From positions 1-41,765 of the IMG/VR virus record IMGVR_UViG_3300037293_000271: a stretch of DNA of 41,765 nucleotides. The stretch is one strand, 5' to 3'. Of the stretch, positions 14,275 to 22,649 are shown one piece after another. This stretch comes from a virus. A model generated the notes under the pieces. It saw only the letters and a program-made list of their open reading frames with translations. It was not told the origin of the DNA and searched no databases. The position numbers and the translations under genes were made by a program. Position 1 is the first letter of the stretch, and each line of letters opens with the position of its first letter.

Positions 14275-16317
14275 TTATAATTGTATCCGTTGTACAGTCG
14301 TGAATGTTCCGGCTGTAATAATTTTAGTTTCCTCGCCTGCATTTGGAAGGCTTATCGTATGATTGTTCACCCCTTCGCCAGAAAACATATCCAAAGCCAA
14401 AACCAACGCCTCAGACCCGTCAGAGCTTAATTTGTACGCAATAAGCGGTTTTTTGTCGCGATAAGAATCTTCAACTGCCATAGGATACACCCACTCAGTT
14501 TTTGCCTCAATAATATCTTTGTGCTTGCTCACCTGCCAAACTCCACGCTGCAACCAGTCAATGTTTTTCAGGTTGTTTCTCGCATACATTTTACCCGCAA
14601 CTGGGGGTAATTTTTGCCCCGAAAAACTAACCGCAGCGTAAGGATAATCCGAAATCGAAGTCGTCCACTGTACCGGGTCGCTCCAACAATTATACCCGTC
14701 TCCAACGGCAACAGTCCACACCCCCCAATTGTACATGGTTTGGTTGAAAACAGCGGGCTTGTTGTAGAAAACGTAATTAGATCCCGTCGGGGTGGTCGGC
14801 GATAGCTGCCACCCCTCCATAATTTCAATGTCATGCCATATTGATGCAAGAGTCAATTTCTTTGGGTAGTACCGCTTGTTGGCTTGTAGCTCAAGAAGGT
14901 AATGGTGAATAATGGCGTCGTCTGTTGGGAAATTCTGATAACCTCCAATCAAATTAACGTCAAGGTATTTTGCGTAGTCCGGTTGCCCACCAAACTTCTT
15001 GTACCGATTACGGAACTCGCTTTCGGTTCCTAAAAAACTGCTAATTCCGGCGTAATCGGCATGATTAAAAGTCCCATTAAGCGTCGAGCGGCTTGTTGAA
15101 AGCCCGGATTGCATCCACGCTCCAAGCTTCGCATTATAGTTCTGCTCAGAATACCACCGAAGGCAATTCGTAAGTTTGTAACGCTCAGAATCAGGAACGC
15201 CAAACATAACAGCTTCCCAATTCAACATTATATAAGCATAACTGCTATATGGTCTAATAGAGTATTTGAAGCTTTCAAGAATAGTCGCAGCGGGAGTTTC
15301 AGTAATCCACTTTTGAAACTCAGACGTTGGCGTAACGTAAGGTCGCGGGCAACCAATCCGGTGTACCCACTCATCGCTCAAAAAGAAAACCCGATTTTTT
15401 ACGTCCGTCGTGTTTTTCGCAAAAGTAACACCCCGCTCCAGCATTGCATCCGAGCTTCTTTCCGTCTCAAAATCCGCAATTACAAATTTGCCTGAGGGAA
15501 GGGAAAATTTCGGAAACTTAATATCAAACTCAAACAGTCGCGTTGTGGTATCAACTACGTAATCAGGACCAACCGCCCGCTTCACATCAGTGTACACATT
15601 CTGCTGTACCCACTTGCCAAACTTCCAAGGCAACTCCGTAGTCTCGAAAATCAACGGATTATAATCATAGCCCGGAATGCCCGAGCTCGGAGCAGTCTCC
15701 GCACTTCGCCAGTCAACAGCACCCAGAAAATAACGGGAAATTTTGGAATCAACACTCCAGTTAATATTGGCCGTCGAAAACTTGCCGTTCGCATTTTTAA
15801 ACGAAGAAAAAACATCCACATTCGCCACCCGAAAAATTGGCGGCGGTTTCGGCGGAGTACCTTCAATCACAAACTTTTTACTCGCAGACCCTTCGCAGCT
15901 CGTACCCTTAATTACTAGCGTATAAGTACCTCCGTTTAGACTCGGTTCCGGAAAAATAACTACGTTCGATGTCGGGAAAAACTCACCCGTAATGCCTCCA
16001 ATCTGCCAAGTTCCCGCACTTAAATTAGCAGCATCAAACTGGAAAGAGATATTCTTATCATCCGCCACAACTTTCAGCAGAGAAAAACGAGAATCCCCAT
16101 TATCACAGCTCACTAATTTCTGCGGCGGCAAAACAACCGGGGGCAACATTTTGGAAACATTCGGCGAAAAAATAAAACTCGAATCCGCCGAAAAAAACGC
16201 ATCCTTCAAAAGGTATTTCCCCTTTGAGTTCGTCAAAGTATCTTGAGCGAACGTGTCAGTTCGAGCGAAGTCGAGAAACATCCCGAACGTCAGCAATAAG
16301 AAAAGTATTTTTTTCAT
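14275..16317 (-). CDS. Large exported protein, unknown function
   Basis: The 680 residues start at the ATG at 16317. A signal peptide is visible (MKKILFLLLTFGMFLDFART, ending near TFAQ). The N-terminal third is beta-sandwich-like. The middle has many Trp, Tyr and Asn residues and long helices (LLELQANKRYYPKKL), recalling carbohydrate-active enzymes, and the C-terminal domain is beta-rich. Possible roles are a cell-surface modifying enzyme or a lysogenic conversion factor. Residues about 13-23 of the signal peptide are encoded by a dispersed repeat (16255-16277) that also occurs in the scaffold-like gene. It sits among lysis genes, where an exported protein of this size is unusual. Confidence 0.75.
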   Translation of the reverse strand: MKKILFLLLTFGMFLDFARTDTFAQDTLTNSKGKYLLKDAFFSADSSFIFSPNVSKMLPPVVLPPQKLVSCDNGDSRFSLLKVVADDKNISFQFDAANLSAGTWQIGGITGEFFPTSNVVIFPEPSLNGGTYTLVIKGTSCEGSASKKFVIEGTPPKPPPIFRVANVDVFSSFKNANGKFSTANINWSVDSKISRYFLGAVDWRSAETAPSSGIPGYDYNPLIFETTELPWKFGKWVQQNVYTDVKRAVGPDYVVDTTTRLFEFDIKFPKFSLPSGKFVIADFETERSSDAMLERGVTFAKNTTDVKNRVFFLSDEWVHRIGCPRPYVTPTSEFQKWITETPAATILESFKYSIRPYSSYAYIMLNWEAVMFGVPDSERYKLTNCLRWYSEQNYNAKLGAWMQSGLSTSRSTLNGTFNHADYAGISSFLGTESEFRNRYKKFGGQPDYAKYLDVNLIGGYQNFPTDDAIIHHYLLELQANKRYYPKKLTLASIWHDIEIMEGWQLSPTTPTGSNYVFYNKPAVFNQTMYNWGVWTVAVGDGYNCWSDPVQWTTSISDYPYAAVSFSGQKLPPVAGKMYARNNLKNIDWLQRGVWQVSKHKDIIEAKTEWVYPMAVEDSYRDKKPLIAYKLSSDGSEALVLALDMFSGEGVNNHTISLPNAGEETKIITAGTFTTVQRIQL
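16255..16277. repeat. Dispersed repeat (GAGCGAAGTCGAG family) inside a signal peptide
   Basis: These 23 bases match 29620-29642 at 22 of 23 positions. Both copies are translated in the same frame, giving LD-x-ARTD. Related GAGCG(A/G)AGTCGA cores are at 16345-16369 (one base differing) and 30488-30507. This resembles short repeats scattered through Bacteroidota chromosomes. Confidence 0.7.
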
Positions 16318-16344
16318 AATTATTTTTAGTAAAATCGTCGTAAA

Positions 16345-16369
16345 TGTCACCCTGGGCGGAGTCGAAGGG
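16345..16369. repeat. Dispersed repeat (GGCGGAGTCGAAGGG type), intergenic
   Basis: A hairpin-prone element with CCCT/AGGG ends occupies the 59-base gap between the Acb2-like gene (stop at 16377) and the exported-protein gene (start 16317). It shares the CGGAGTCGA core with the other copies of this family. Confidence 0.6.
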
Positions 16370-16376
16370 CTTCCCG

Positions 16377-16694
16377 TTAATCCTTACAAGTAATAGCTTT
16401 TACCATTCTCATCCGAGCATCTTCGAGCATAGTTATTGCCGTAGATGCATGGCGTTTTACCCCGCCTGATACATCAGAATTTCTCAGATTGTTCATCTGA
16501 TCAATAGCGTCCGCTATTGTTTGTTTTGCTGTGCTAACTTCATCGTTTCCTGACGGATTGAAGTCTAATCCTACTGCCTTTTGTCCAAAACTTTGACCTT
16601 CCATTTTTAAAATTTGTTTATTTTTTAATCCCTTAGCAGCCGCGTTTTGCCCTGCTATAATTTCTTCGTGAAAATGCTCCTTTATCGCTCCCAT
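16377..16694 (-). CDS. Candidate Acb2/Tad1-like anti-defence nucleotide sponge
   Basis: This 105-residue soluble protein has a central motif VGLDFNPSGNDEVSTAKQ followed by two predicted helices; the second reads RHASTAITMLEDARMRMVKA. An FNPSG turn, a helix, and then a helix with A-T-x-x-E-x-A-x-M-x-x-VKA-x-T is the pattern I associate with the Acb2/Tad1 hairpin domain (DUF7681). Those proteins bind cyclic nucleotide or cyclic ADP-ribose signals and block CBASS or Thoeris defence. The match is from memory and the usual MWAVKA is MRMVKA here. It lies two bases downstream of the amidase, in the late lysis operon. Confidence 0.55.
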   Translation of the reverse strand: MGAIKEHFHEEIIAGQNAAAKGLKNKQILKMEGQSFGQKAVGLDFNPSGNDEVSTAKQTIADAIDQMNNLRNSDVSGGVKRHASTAITMLEDARMRMVKAITCKD

Positions 16695-16696
16695 AA

Positions 16697-17170
16697 TTAA
16701 TTTATTGTAATGACCCCCTCCGGTACATCCCGCAGCAAAATCGGTTCTTGTAATAGTATATTAATACCTTTCATGAAATCCTTCACCTCAAAACTCGGGC
16801 AAGCCTTCGCCACACCCGGAAAATCCCTATGTCCCTTAATTTCAGCGTGAGGAAATTGAGCCTTCAGCTTCCTGAGTAATAATATTTGAGAAGAAATCTG
16901 AGCCGCCGTCCGGTTATCACTCGGTACATTCTTAGTATCCACCCCGCCTATATAGCTAATGTGAATAGACGTAGAATTATATCCCCTCACGCCGTTAGAA
17001 GTTTTTTCAATGCTCAAAAGCTGCACAATATCACCGTTTGGTTTAATCACAAAATGATACCCCGGGCTTTTCCAACCAAGGTTGTTATGCCAGTAATTTT
17101 GCATACTTGCAATAGTAGTAGTCTGCGGCGTTGCCGTGCAATGCAGTACGATGTATTTAATGTCTCTCAT
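16697..17170 (-). CDS. N-acetylmuramoyl-L-alanine amidase (endolysin)
   Basis: This 157-residue amidase_2/T7-lysozyme-type enzyme cleaves the bond between MurNAc and L-alanine in peptidoglycan. The zinc ligands are visible: H10 in YIVLHCTAT, H114 in KGHRDFPG and C124 in KACPSF. There is no signal peptide, so access to the wall would depend on the holin. It overlaps the upstream virion gene by 4 bases (ATGA). Its length equals the single-domain form of the family, with no separate wall-binding domain. Confidence 0.93.
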   Translation of the reverse strand: MRDIKYIVLHCTATPQTTTIASMQNYWHNNLGWKSPGYHFVIKPNGDIVQLLSIEKTSNGVRGYNSTSIHISYIGGVDTKNVPSDNRTAAQISSQILLLRKLKAQFPHAEIKGHRDFPGVAKACPSFEVKDFMKGINILLQEPILLRDVPEGVITIN

Positions 17171-18141
17171 AGCACTCCAAAAGTTTTAGATTTATCATTT
17201 TTAAACCGCCCGCCCGTTTTGTCAATCACTCGTGAGCTGTACAATTCAGAATTAAAATATTCAGGAAAAACCGTGGCACTGGCGTTCTCTTGCAAGAAAT
17301 TTACCACTACCGTATAAAGCCCTTTTACCTTATCAGAAACCACCAAGGCAAGTTCTTGCCGCCGCTCACGTGGTAGCATATCTTCATTCTGAATACCATC
17401 AGATTCAGAAATCAATCGCCAATCCTCAGAGATATTGAGGTAAGGCAACGCATCCGCAATAGCTTTGTGCGTCATCCAGTTGCGTACTTTGTTTAGGAAA
17501 GAAGTTTCCAAGCCGCCCAAAGTGTCCGGAATAAATTTAGCCTTCAGTACAATCCAAAAATTATCGCCAAGAAGTTCCGGTACAAGCTCTTGAGTTTGCT
17601 CAAGGTACTTTCTCAACCCCAAGTACATTCTCACGCTATCATTAGCGTGCGGGAAAAACTTGGTAAGAACAACCGCAGAGCCAACCAACAAATCAGGGCG
17701 TAAGGAATAAGCATCGCTGCTTTTCCACGTGCCAAAATCAGCGGCGTTTTTTTCCAGGTACTTGAGAGCCATTTCCAACGCCCGGTCGCCGCGGTTTCGG
17801 GCATCAACCCGCCCGGCTGCCGTTCCCCATTTGCTCACCGCTTGCATATGCTGCGGGCTTGCCACGGCTTTACCCATATCGCCCGTGGTGTTTGATAATC
17901 GCAGATAACCACTAAAATCGGCGTATGCAGCAGCGGCAATTTTCAAGAAATCCAGCACTTTCGTTTGCTTTGCGTTAGGAGTTTCAACACCAATTATTTC
18001 CTCGTAGAATTCTTCGGAGATAAATGGTATGATATAGAACAGCTCCGCCTCCCTCACAAAGCTTTCAAACGTGCTCCAGCTCATCGTCCGCTGTATGCCA
18101 CCGTAATACTTTTTAAACTCTATTATGTCGTTTATTAGCAT
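17167..18141 (-). CDS. Virion-module protein after portal, unknown function
   Basis: The 324-residue protein starts MLINDIIEFKKYYGGIQRTM, with helical N-terminal and C-terminal thirds. It overlaps the portal stop by one base and the amidase start by four, so it belongs to the portal operon. The N-terminus recalls a Bacteroidota phage family I tentatively associate with DUF6712. A head-tail connector or head-associated role is likely from position only. Confidence 0.6.
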   Translation of the reverse strand: MLINDIIEFKKYYGGIQRTMSWSTFESFVREAELFYIIPFISEEFYEEIIGVETPNAKQTKVLDFLKIAAAAYADFSGYLRLSNTTGDMGKAVASPQHMQAVSKWGTAAGRVDARNRGDRALEMALKYLEKNAADFGTWKSSDAYSLRPDLLVGSAVVLTKFFPHANDSVRMYLGLRKYLEQTQELVPELLGDNFWIVLKAKFIPDTLGGLETSFLNKVRNWMTHKAIADALPYLNISEDWRLISESDGIQNEDMLPRERRQELALVVSDKVKGLYTVVVNFLQENASATVFPEYFNSELYSSRVIDKTGGRFKNDKSKTFGVL

Positions 18142-19439
18142 CAGTTATCGGGGTTTGCTGGAGATGATTTATCGCCTTCCGGCGTAGAGTTGTACGTGTA
18201 GCTTTCAATCCGGGCAATGCCGAGATACTTAGTAGGTTCAAGCCCATCAATCCGCTTCGCAATTCGGAGCGGTTTGCAGAGCATTTCACGGTCAAAAACG
18301 GTAAGATAGTCTTGTAAATAATTTGCCTCAGCAATAATTTCTTTTCCACTACTACCCATCTGTGAGCCAAGCTGCACCCCTGCAAGTTTACCCGGTACGC
18401 CATGCCCAGAGCTTTGCACCAAATTACCCGCTTCAAACATTTTTATAAATGCTTCATCTTTAATCGGGTTATTGAGTGGCGTAACCTTAATTTCTTTGAG
18501 ATGAGCTTTCCCGTCTTGAGAGTAACGGGAGAAAGTGGTGAGCACTTTATTGCTTTCATCAATACCAGAAAGCACCTCAAATATTTCATTGATGGTATCT
18601 TCCTTGAGTTGCTCTTTTTCCTTCACCGTTAAGCCCTCAACTTCAAAGTAATCATCCGGGATGCTGATATGGTGCGTAACAAAAAAACCATTTTTGAAAG
18701 CAGCATCGTAGTAGTCGGGTACTCGGTTTGTAACACCCGCCCATTTCGCCGTACCCCACCACGGGGCTAATCCGTAAAACTTCTGCCCAGGAGTTTTCGC
18801 AATTACATGAATCACAGAAACTGGGTACTTAGTTGGATCAGTTGGGTCATAGGCATTATAAACCGCACAGTCTTCCTGCTTAATTCCTTTTACAAAGCCC
18901 ATTTCGGGATGTACCCAAAAACGTTCTATTTTTTTTCCGGTTGGCTTTTCGGCTCGAATTTCGTTATTATCAATAACTTCAAGGCTTTCAACTTTCCTGT
19001 TTAAACCAAGTGTAAGCAATACGTTTAATTCGGAGCCAAAAGCCAACTGATAGCAGGCAGATTGCCAATAATCTGAAACCTCAAGCCGCTCAGTCCATTC
19101 GTCAAAGCTTTCAGAGAAAAAAGGAACATGAACTTCTTTGTTATTATCAATAATTCTATCAAACAACCTAAAACCACCGCCACCAATAAAGCAACCTTGA
19201 GTTTTCAAAAGCTGCCATTTATTCGGACTTTCGGTAGCAATTTTGTGCATCTGCAACAACTTATCATCATTGCCACCACGTGTGATGTACTTACCACTTG
19301 CCGTCTTTTTAGCAGCACTTTTGCTTTTTACAAACTCGTCAGCATCATAAATCTCTGTTTCACCTTTACCAAAGCTGATAGCAACGGCTTGAGTAGCATT
19401 ATAATTATGAATGTATAATTTCTCGTTAACCTTTCTCAT
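18141..19439 (-). CDS. Phage portal protein
   Basis: The 432 residues start at the ATG at 19439, which overlaps the preceding stop as ATGA; a start three codons earlier is less likely. The order of a core fold with FWVHPEMGFVKG, a membrane-proximal clip region (YYDAAFKNGFFVTHHI), a wing region with EQLKEDTINEIFEVL and a C-terminal helical part (GSSGKEIIAEANYLQDYL) fits Bacteroidota siphophage portals. The portal forms the dodecameric DNA channel at the capsid vertex. It lies downstream of the large terminase, the classical place. Confidence 0.8.
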   Translation of the reverse strand: MRKVNEKLYIHNYNATQAVAISFGKGETEIYDADEFVKSKSAAKKTASGKYITRGGNDDKLLQMHKIATESPNKWQLLKTQGCFIGGGGFRLFDRIIDNNKEVHVPFFSESFDEWTERLEVSDYWQSACYQLAFGSELNVLLTLGLNRKVESLEVIDNNEIRAEKPTGKKIERFWVHPEMGFVKGIKQEDCAVYNAYDPTDPTKYPVSVIHVIAKTPGQKFYGLAPWWGTAKWAGVTNRVPDYYDAAFKNGFFVTHHISIPDDYFEVEGLTVKEKEQLKEDTINEIFEVLSGIDESNKVLTTFSRYSQDGKAHLKEIKVTPLNNPIKDEAFIKMFEAGNLVQSSGHGVPGKLAGVQLGSQMGSSGKEIIAEANYLQDYLTVFDREMLCKPLRIAKRIDGLEPTKYLGIARIESYTYNSTPEGDKSSPANPDN

Positions 19440-19708
19440 GCTTCCCAATTAATTTCCTGCCCGTTAAATTCTACAAGCAAATCAATGTAAATGTTAAATT
19501 CGTGTTTGCCGCCAACTTCCCGGAGCTTCAAAAGTCCGTTTCTGCTCCAGTATTTCCGCTGGTTCAAATCGCCCCGGCTATTATGAACCAAGACGCATTT
19601 TGCCTTTTCAGTCCAATCGCCGTTCTTTTTCCTCGCACCAATACTAAATACCCGTCCGGGTACAAGCATTTCTCCAAGAGCTGCACTAATACTGAGCGTA
19701 CTTTTCAT
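19436..19708 (-). CDS. Small protein coupled to portal, unknown function
   Basis: This 90-residue beta-rich protein starts 31 bases downstream of the late-promoter-like element and overlaps the portal start (ATGA). It has no signal, span or known motif. It is the first gene of the portal operon; a virion accessory role is inferred from position. Confidence 0.6.
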   Translation of the reverse strand: MKSTLSISAALGEMLVPGRVFSIGARKKNGDWTEKAKCVLVHNSRGDLNQRKYWSRNGLLKLREVGGKHEFNIYIDLLVEFNGQEINWEA

Positions 19709-19738
19709 GCAACAATGTTAATTATTGCCGTTAAAGAT

Positions 19739-19751
19739 TAACAGGGCAAAA
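19739..19751 (-). promoter_or_regulatory. Late-promoter-like 13-bp element upstream of the portal operon
   Basis: This is an exact copy of TTTTGCCCTGTTA on the coding strand, preceded by AAG as at 30710-30722. It lies 31 bases before the ATG at 19708. Confidence 0.6.
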
Positions 19752-19830
19752 CTTTTTTAATGCTTAATGCAAGATTTTTCAGCGTACAGCATTTATAACT
19801 AATCAGTTACAAAGAATTTCTATTTTTCAA

Positions 19831-19905
19831 GACCATATTTATGACAGCCAACTCCGCCACTTTGGCGAAACCCGCAGTTGCAGGTTTCAAAAAATGAATA
19901 TGGTC
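19831..19905 (-). repeat. 75-bp imperfect palindrome at the 3' end of terL
   Basis: The outer arms GACCATATTTAT (19831-19842) and ATGAATATGGTC (19894-19905) pair at 11 of 12 positions. Inside are CAACT/AGTTG and a perfect CGCCA-CTT-TGGCG hairpin. The outer arm begins at the terL stop codon. It lacks a T-run, so it is not a standard terminator. It may be an RNA processing/stability element or a small mobile repeat. Confidence 0.55.
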
Positions 19906-21484
19906 AGCGGCGAGCGGTGATAATTCCGGTGTTCAGCCATGTACTGTTCGGTAAGAATCTGCGATATTTTGCCCAGAGGATGTAATCAAACGCATCTGTG
20001 CTATCGGTGGCGTATTCTCGAAGCCGAGCCTTACCTTCGCTGCTCTTGTCTTTCTTGAATGACTTGTCAACCTTCACCAGCGTGTTCTGAAGTGCGATAA
20101 GCAGAGCCTTGTTGGTATTGATGTTGAACCGCAGCTTGGGTAGCCGTTCGGACGACTCTTCGAGCATCAGGTTAACAAGAGCATACTTATCTTTGTGGGA
20201 AGGATAGGAAGTCAGCTCACGCCGGAAAACCGTCCAGCCCAAGGAAGTTAGGACTTTATCGAATTGGTCGAAAAACGGTCGGTTGTCAGCGGATGTTGTT
20301 GCGGACGTGGAATTGCCCCCGGGATCTCCGTAAACGAAAACGTCTTTATTCTCGTGGTTGGAATACGTTTCGTTCAGCCACTCAGCCAATTTCTTGACAA
20401 GATTCTCATGATGGATTTTCTTATCGAGAGGCTTCTTAAATTCTGAGTTGATAAATCGAAGTTCTTTGCCTATCTCCTGGCAAACCAACAACCAACATAT
20501 ATCGGTGTTAAAATCAAGGCTTACTTCGAGTGGCTTATCAACTAAGTAGTCATTACTTTGATACACCAACAGCCCGGCAGAGCCGCTTGTGTTGTATGTG
20601 TAGCTTTGTTTGTAACCGTGCTTTCCGTTTGTTGTAAGCGTATGATAGTAGGCGTTGGGTAGTTTGAGTACGCGCCTGTTCTCGACTTCGACGTCATACT
20701 TCCATGGATCCATCAAGTCATGCAGGCGTGGGCCGTAATCATCGGGCAGGTTATCTTGATTATCACGATAGGTAGATTCAAGAAACAGGTACTCAGGTGG
20801 ATTAGCTAACAACTCCGTTTCATCCATCTTAGCCCGTCGATCAAGCATATCCAAATACTTAACCTCTGTCTCGTATATCCAATTTCCTTCAACTGTCCAG
20901 GAAGCTGAGCTGAAATTAAAGAAGCCATATCGCCACGGGTGATTTCGGTAGGAAACGGATACATTCTCTTTTCCTCGGAAAGCAGGTAAAAGCACCTCCT
21001 GAATAAAGCTGTAATCCATCGTTGCGGATTCGTCCACAAGAATTCCGTCAATGCTCAAGCCCCGGTTTGTATGTTTCAAATCCTGACTAATTAACCGGAA
21101 GGTACAGCCGTTGATGAACGTAATGGTGTACTGATAAGCCTTTCTGCCGGGCTTCTTATAGGGTTCGCCCCATTTTTTAGGAGGAATTTTTCCAATAACG
21201 TAAACGCCCCAGGGCGAAACCTGCGGATCGTACTCGTGATAACCCAATAATTCAAGAGCTTCACGAATGGATTGAATCAGCACGGAATCTATCTGTACGT
21301 AAGTTAACCCCGCAATTGCCCAAGTCGAGCGGGGCATGGCGTTGAAAATAAGACCCATTTTCATTCCCAAACCGACGGATTTTCCCGAACCACGACCGCC
21401 AATAAATGATTTACGTTTTGCCCGGGATTTTAGCAGTTTCCATTGTTTTGCGTTCGGGGCAACGTTCATGACCCGGTTACTCAT
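19904..21484 (-). CDS. terL: Terminase large subunit
   Basis: The 526-residue packaging motor has a Walker A (GGRGSGKS, 29-36) and a Walker B (IDGILVDES with D151-E152) in the N-terminal ATPase domain. The C-terminal RNase H-like nuclease has D324 in VSLDFNTD, D387 in VYGDPGG and a third acidic site near D497/D500 (TDAFDYILW). It cuts concatemers and pumps DNA through the portal. It overlaps the small-subunit candidate by 8 bases. Length and domain order are normal. Confidence 0.96.
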   Translation of the reverse strand: MSNRVMNVAPNAKQWKLLKSRAKRKSFIGGRGSGKSVGLGMKMGLIFNAMPRSTWAIAGLTYVQIDSVLIQSIREALELLGYHEYDPQVSPWGVYVIGKIPPKKWGEPYKKPGRKAYQYTITFINGCTFRLISQDLKHTNRGLSIDGILVDESATMDYSFIQEVLLPAFRGKENVSVSYRNHPWRYGFFNFSSASWTVEGNWIYETEVKYLDMLDRRAKMDETELLANPPEYLFLESTYRDNQDNLPDDYGPRLHDLMDPWKYDVEVENRRVLKLPNAYYHTLTTNGKHGYKQSYTYNTSGSAGLLVYQSNDYLVDKPLEVSLDFNTDICWLLVCQEIGKELRFINSEFKKPLDKKIHHENLVKKLAEWLNETYSNHENKDVFVYGDPGGNSTSATTSADNRPFFDQFDKVLTSLGWTVFRRELTSYPSHKDKYALVNLMLEESSERLPKLRFNINTNKALLIALQNTLVKVDKSFKKDKSSEGKARLREYATDSTDAFDYILWAKYRRFLPNSTWLNTGIITARR

Positions 21485-22022
21485 CTAGTTCAATGGTTTG
21501 GATTTTCTTCTCGGCAGCGTAGTGGTTATCAACTTTCACATTGAAAACAATTTTGGCAGGTTTATCAAAGTCTTTCGGATCGTGACCTTCCTTCTCTTCC
21601 TTCATGATCTCGTAATATTCATCTGCTTTAGACCGGGCTTGGAGAGCAACGATATATTGCTTGTCTTTCAGAGCTAGCTGACTTAGCAAATCGAAGTATT
21701 CAGCAGATGCTACCCGCCGACCATCTTTGTCAACCTCCGAAATACTGCCGTGAAGTAATATGGATGCAGAAAGGTCATATTCAGCCTGCCGCCGCTCGAT
21801 GGTGTAATCTTTCCGCAAAGCATCAATAACCATTTGCTTAGTTCGCCCCATGGCATAGTAAGACCATGCCTTCCGGTAGCGTTCAAGCTTCTCGGCTTCC
21901 ATTTCAGATAATTCTGAAAATTCGATTTCTCCAAGATAAAACAGAAAGTATTTTTCCATTTCATCTTCCCGCACTTTGAGAAGGTTCTTGACCCGTTTAC
22001 ATTTGTATTTTTTAATATTCAT
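21477..22022 (-). CDS. terS: Terminase small subunit (putative)
   Basis: The 181 residues start at the ATG at 22022 (MNIKKYKCKRVKNLL). The basic helical N-terminus, the central helices (KAWSYYAMGRTKQMVIDALR, an HTH-like DNA-recognition segment) and the acidic C-terminal tail fit a small terminase subunit. It lies directly before terL with an 8-base overlap. There is no enzyme motif. The leader carries a strong hairpin (22026-22060) and the GTTCCTTTC element. Confidence 0.7.
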   Translation of the reverse strand: MNIKKYKCKRVKNLLKVREDEMEKYFLFYLGEIEFSELSEMEAEKLERYRKAWSYYAMGRTKQMVIDALRKDYTIERRQAEYDLSASILLHGSISEVDKDGRRVASAEYFDLLSQLALKDKQYIVALQARSKADEYYEIMKEEKEGHDPKDFDKPAKIVFNVKVDNHYAAEKKIQTIELDE

Positions 22023-22025
22023 AAC

Positions 22026-22060
22026 AATGCCCTCGGTACAAAAATGTAACGAGGGCATTG
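22026..22060 (-). promoter_or_regulatory. Leader hairpin before the small terminase gene
   Basis: An 11-base arm, CAATGCCCTCG and its exact complement, encloses one mismatch and a further TACA/TGTA pair with an AAAA loop. It lies between the element at 22065-22074 and the ATG at 22022. No T-run follows on the minus strand, so a translational or stability role is more likely than termination. Confidence 0.6.
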
Positions 22061-22064
22061 GCTT

Positions 22065-22074
22065 TGAAAGGAAC
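22065..22074 (-). promoter_or_regulatory. Shared GTTCCTTTC element, copy at the terminase operon
   Basis: GTTCCTTTCA on the coding strand also occurs at 25546-25555. A nine-base version is at 33580-33588. Each is preceded by TTTG or TTTA and lies 32-52 bases before the start of a gene group. By analogy with the four late elements it may be a promoter's initial region. Confidence 0.4.
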
Positions 22075-22079
22075 TAAAT

Positions 22080-22649
22080 TTAATCGAATAGACCGTTTCC
22101 GCATTCGCCCAGCAAGGCACTTTTTGCAGCTTCGAGAGCTTCATGTTCACCATCTTGGAGTTGATGATTTTCCAGCAAAATTCCTTCATCGAAGAAATGT
22201 TTCCATGAGCGTTTTAACGCCTTACCTTTCCTGGTATGTTTATCCAAAGCAAAATCAGGAATCGGACGGAATTTTTGATCGTGGCAAATATAATTTTCAA
22301 CCGTGAGCCAATCAATCAGCCTACTTTTAGGAGATCTGCACAATGCTATAACTGCGTGAATCAGAAACAGCCGCTCCGGGAAGTTGGTAGTATCTTTCTT
22401 CTTGAGTAAATCCATGTAGTTTTTATAGAGCGAAGCAATAAGCACGGGCATGGTTGGGTTTGCGAAACCAATATCCTCGGAAGTTATTATTTTCATCCGC
22501 TTCCATAAATATTCATGAAAATTGCTAATGTCGAGTTCAACCGCCCAAAATATTGCGTCAGCTTCCAACCCACGTCTTACACACTTTTGGAAAGCGGAGC
22601 TGCACTCAAAAAAATCGTAACCATTTTTAGTTTTTACTTCGTATCTCAT
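22080..22649 (-). CDS. Free-standing RarA/MgsA C-terminal-like protein
   Basis: The 189 residues match the C-terminal oligomerisation/clamp-loader-like part of RarA (MgsA) ATPases, without the AAA+ domain. Visible features are SSAFQKCVRRG, DAIFWAVELD, KRMKIITSEDIGFANP and CRSPKSR, which parallel SAFIKS, DAALYWLARM, AsEDIGnADP and aPKSN of RarA. A distinctive tail, IPDFALDKHTRKGKAL ... HFF, follows. Host RarA acts at stalled replication forks, so a phage copy may bind or mimic it or act on SSB or replication. It is coupled to the SymE-like gene (ATGA). Confidence 0.7.
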   Translation of the reverse strand: MRYEVKTKNGYDFFECSSAFQKCVRRGLEADAIFWAVELDISNFHEYLWKRMKIITSEDIGFANPTMPVLIASLYKNYMDLLKKKDTTNFPERLFLIHAVIALCRSPKSRLIDWLTVENYICHDQKFRPIPDFALDKHTRKGKALKRSWKHFFDEGILLENHQLQDGEHEALEAAKSALLGECGNGLFD

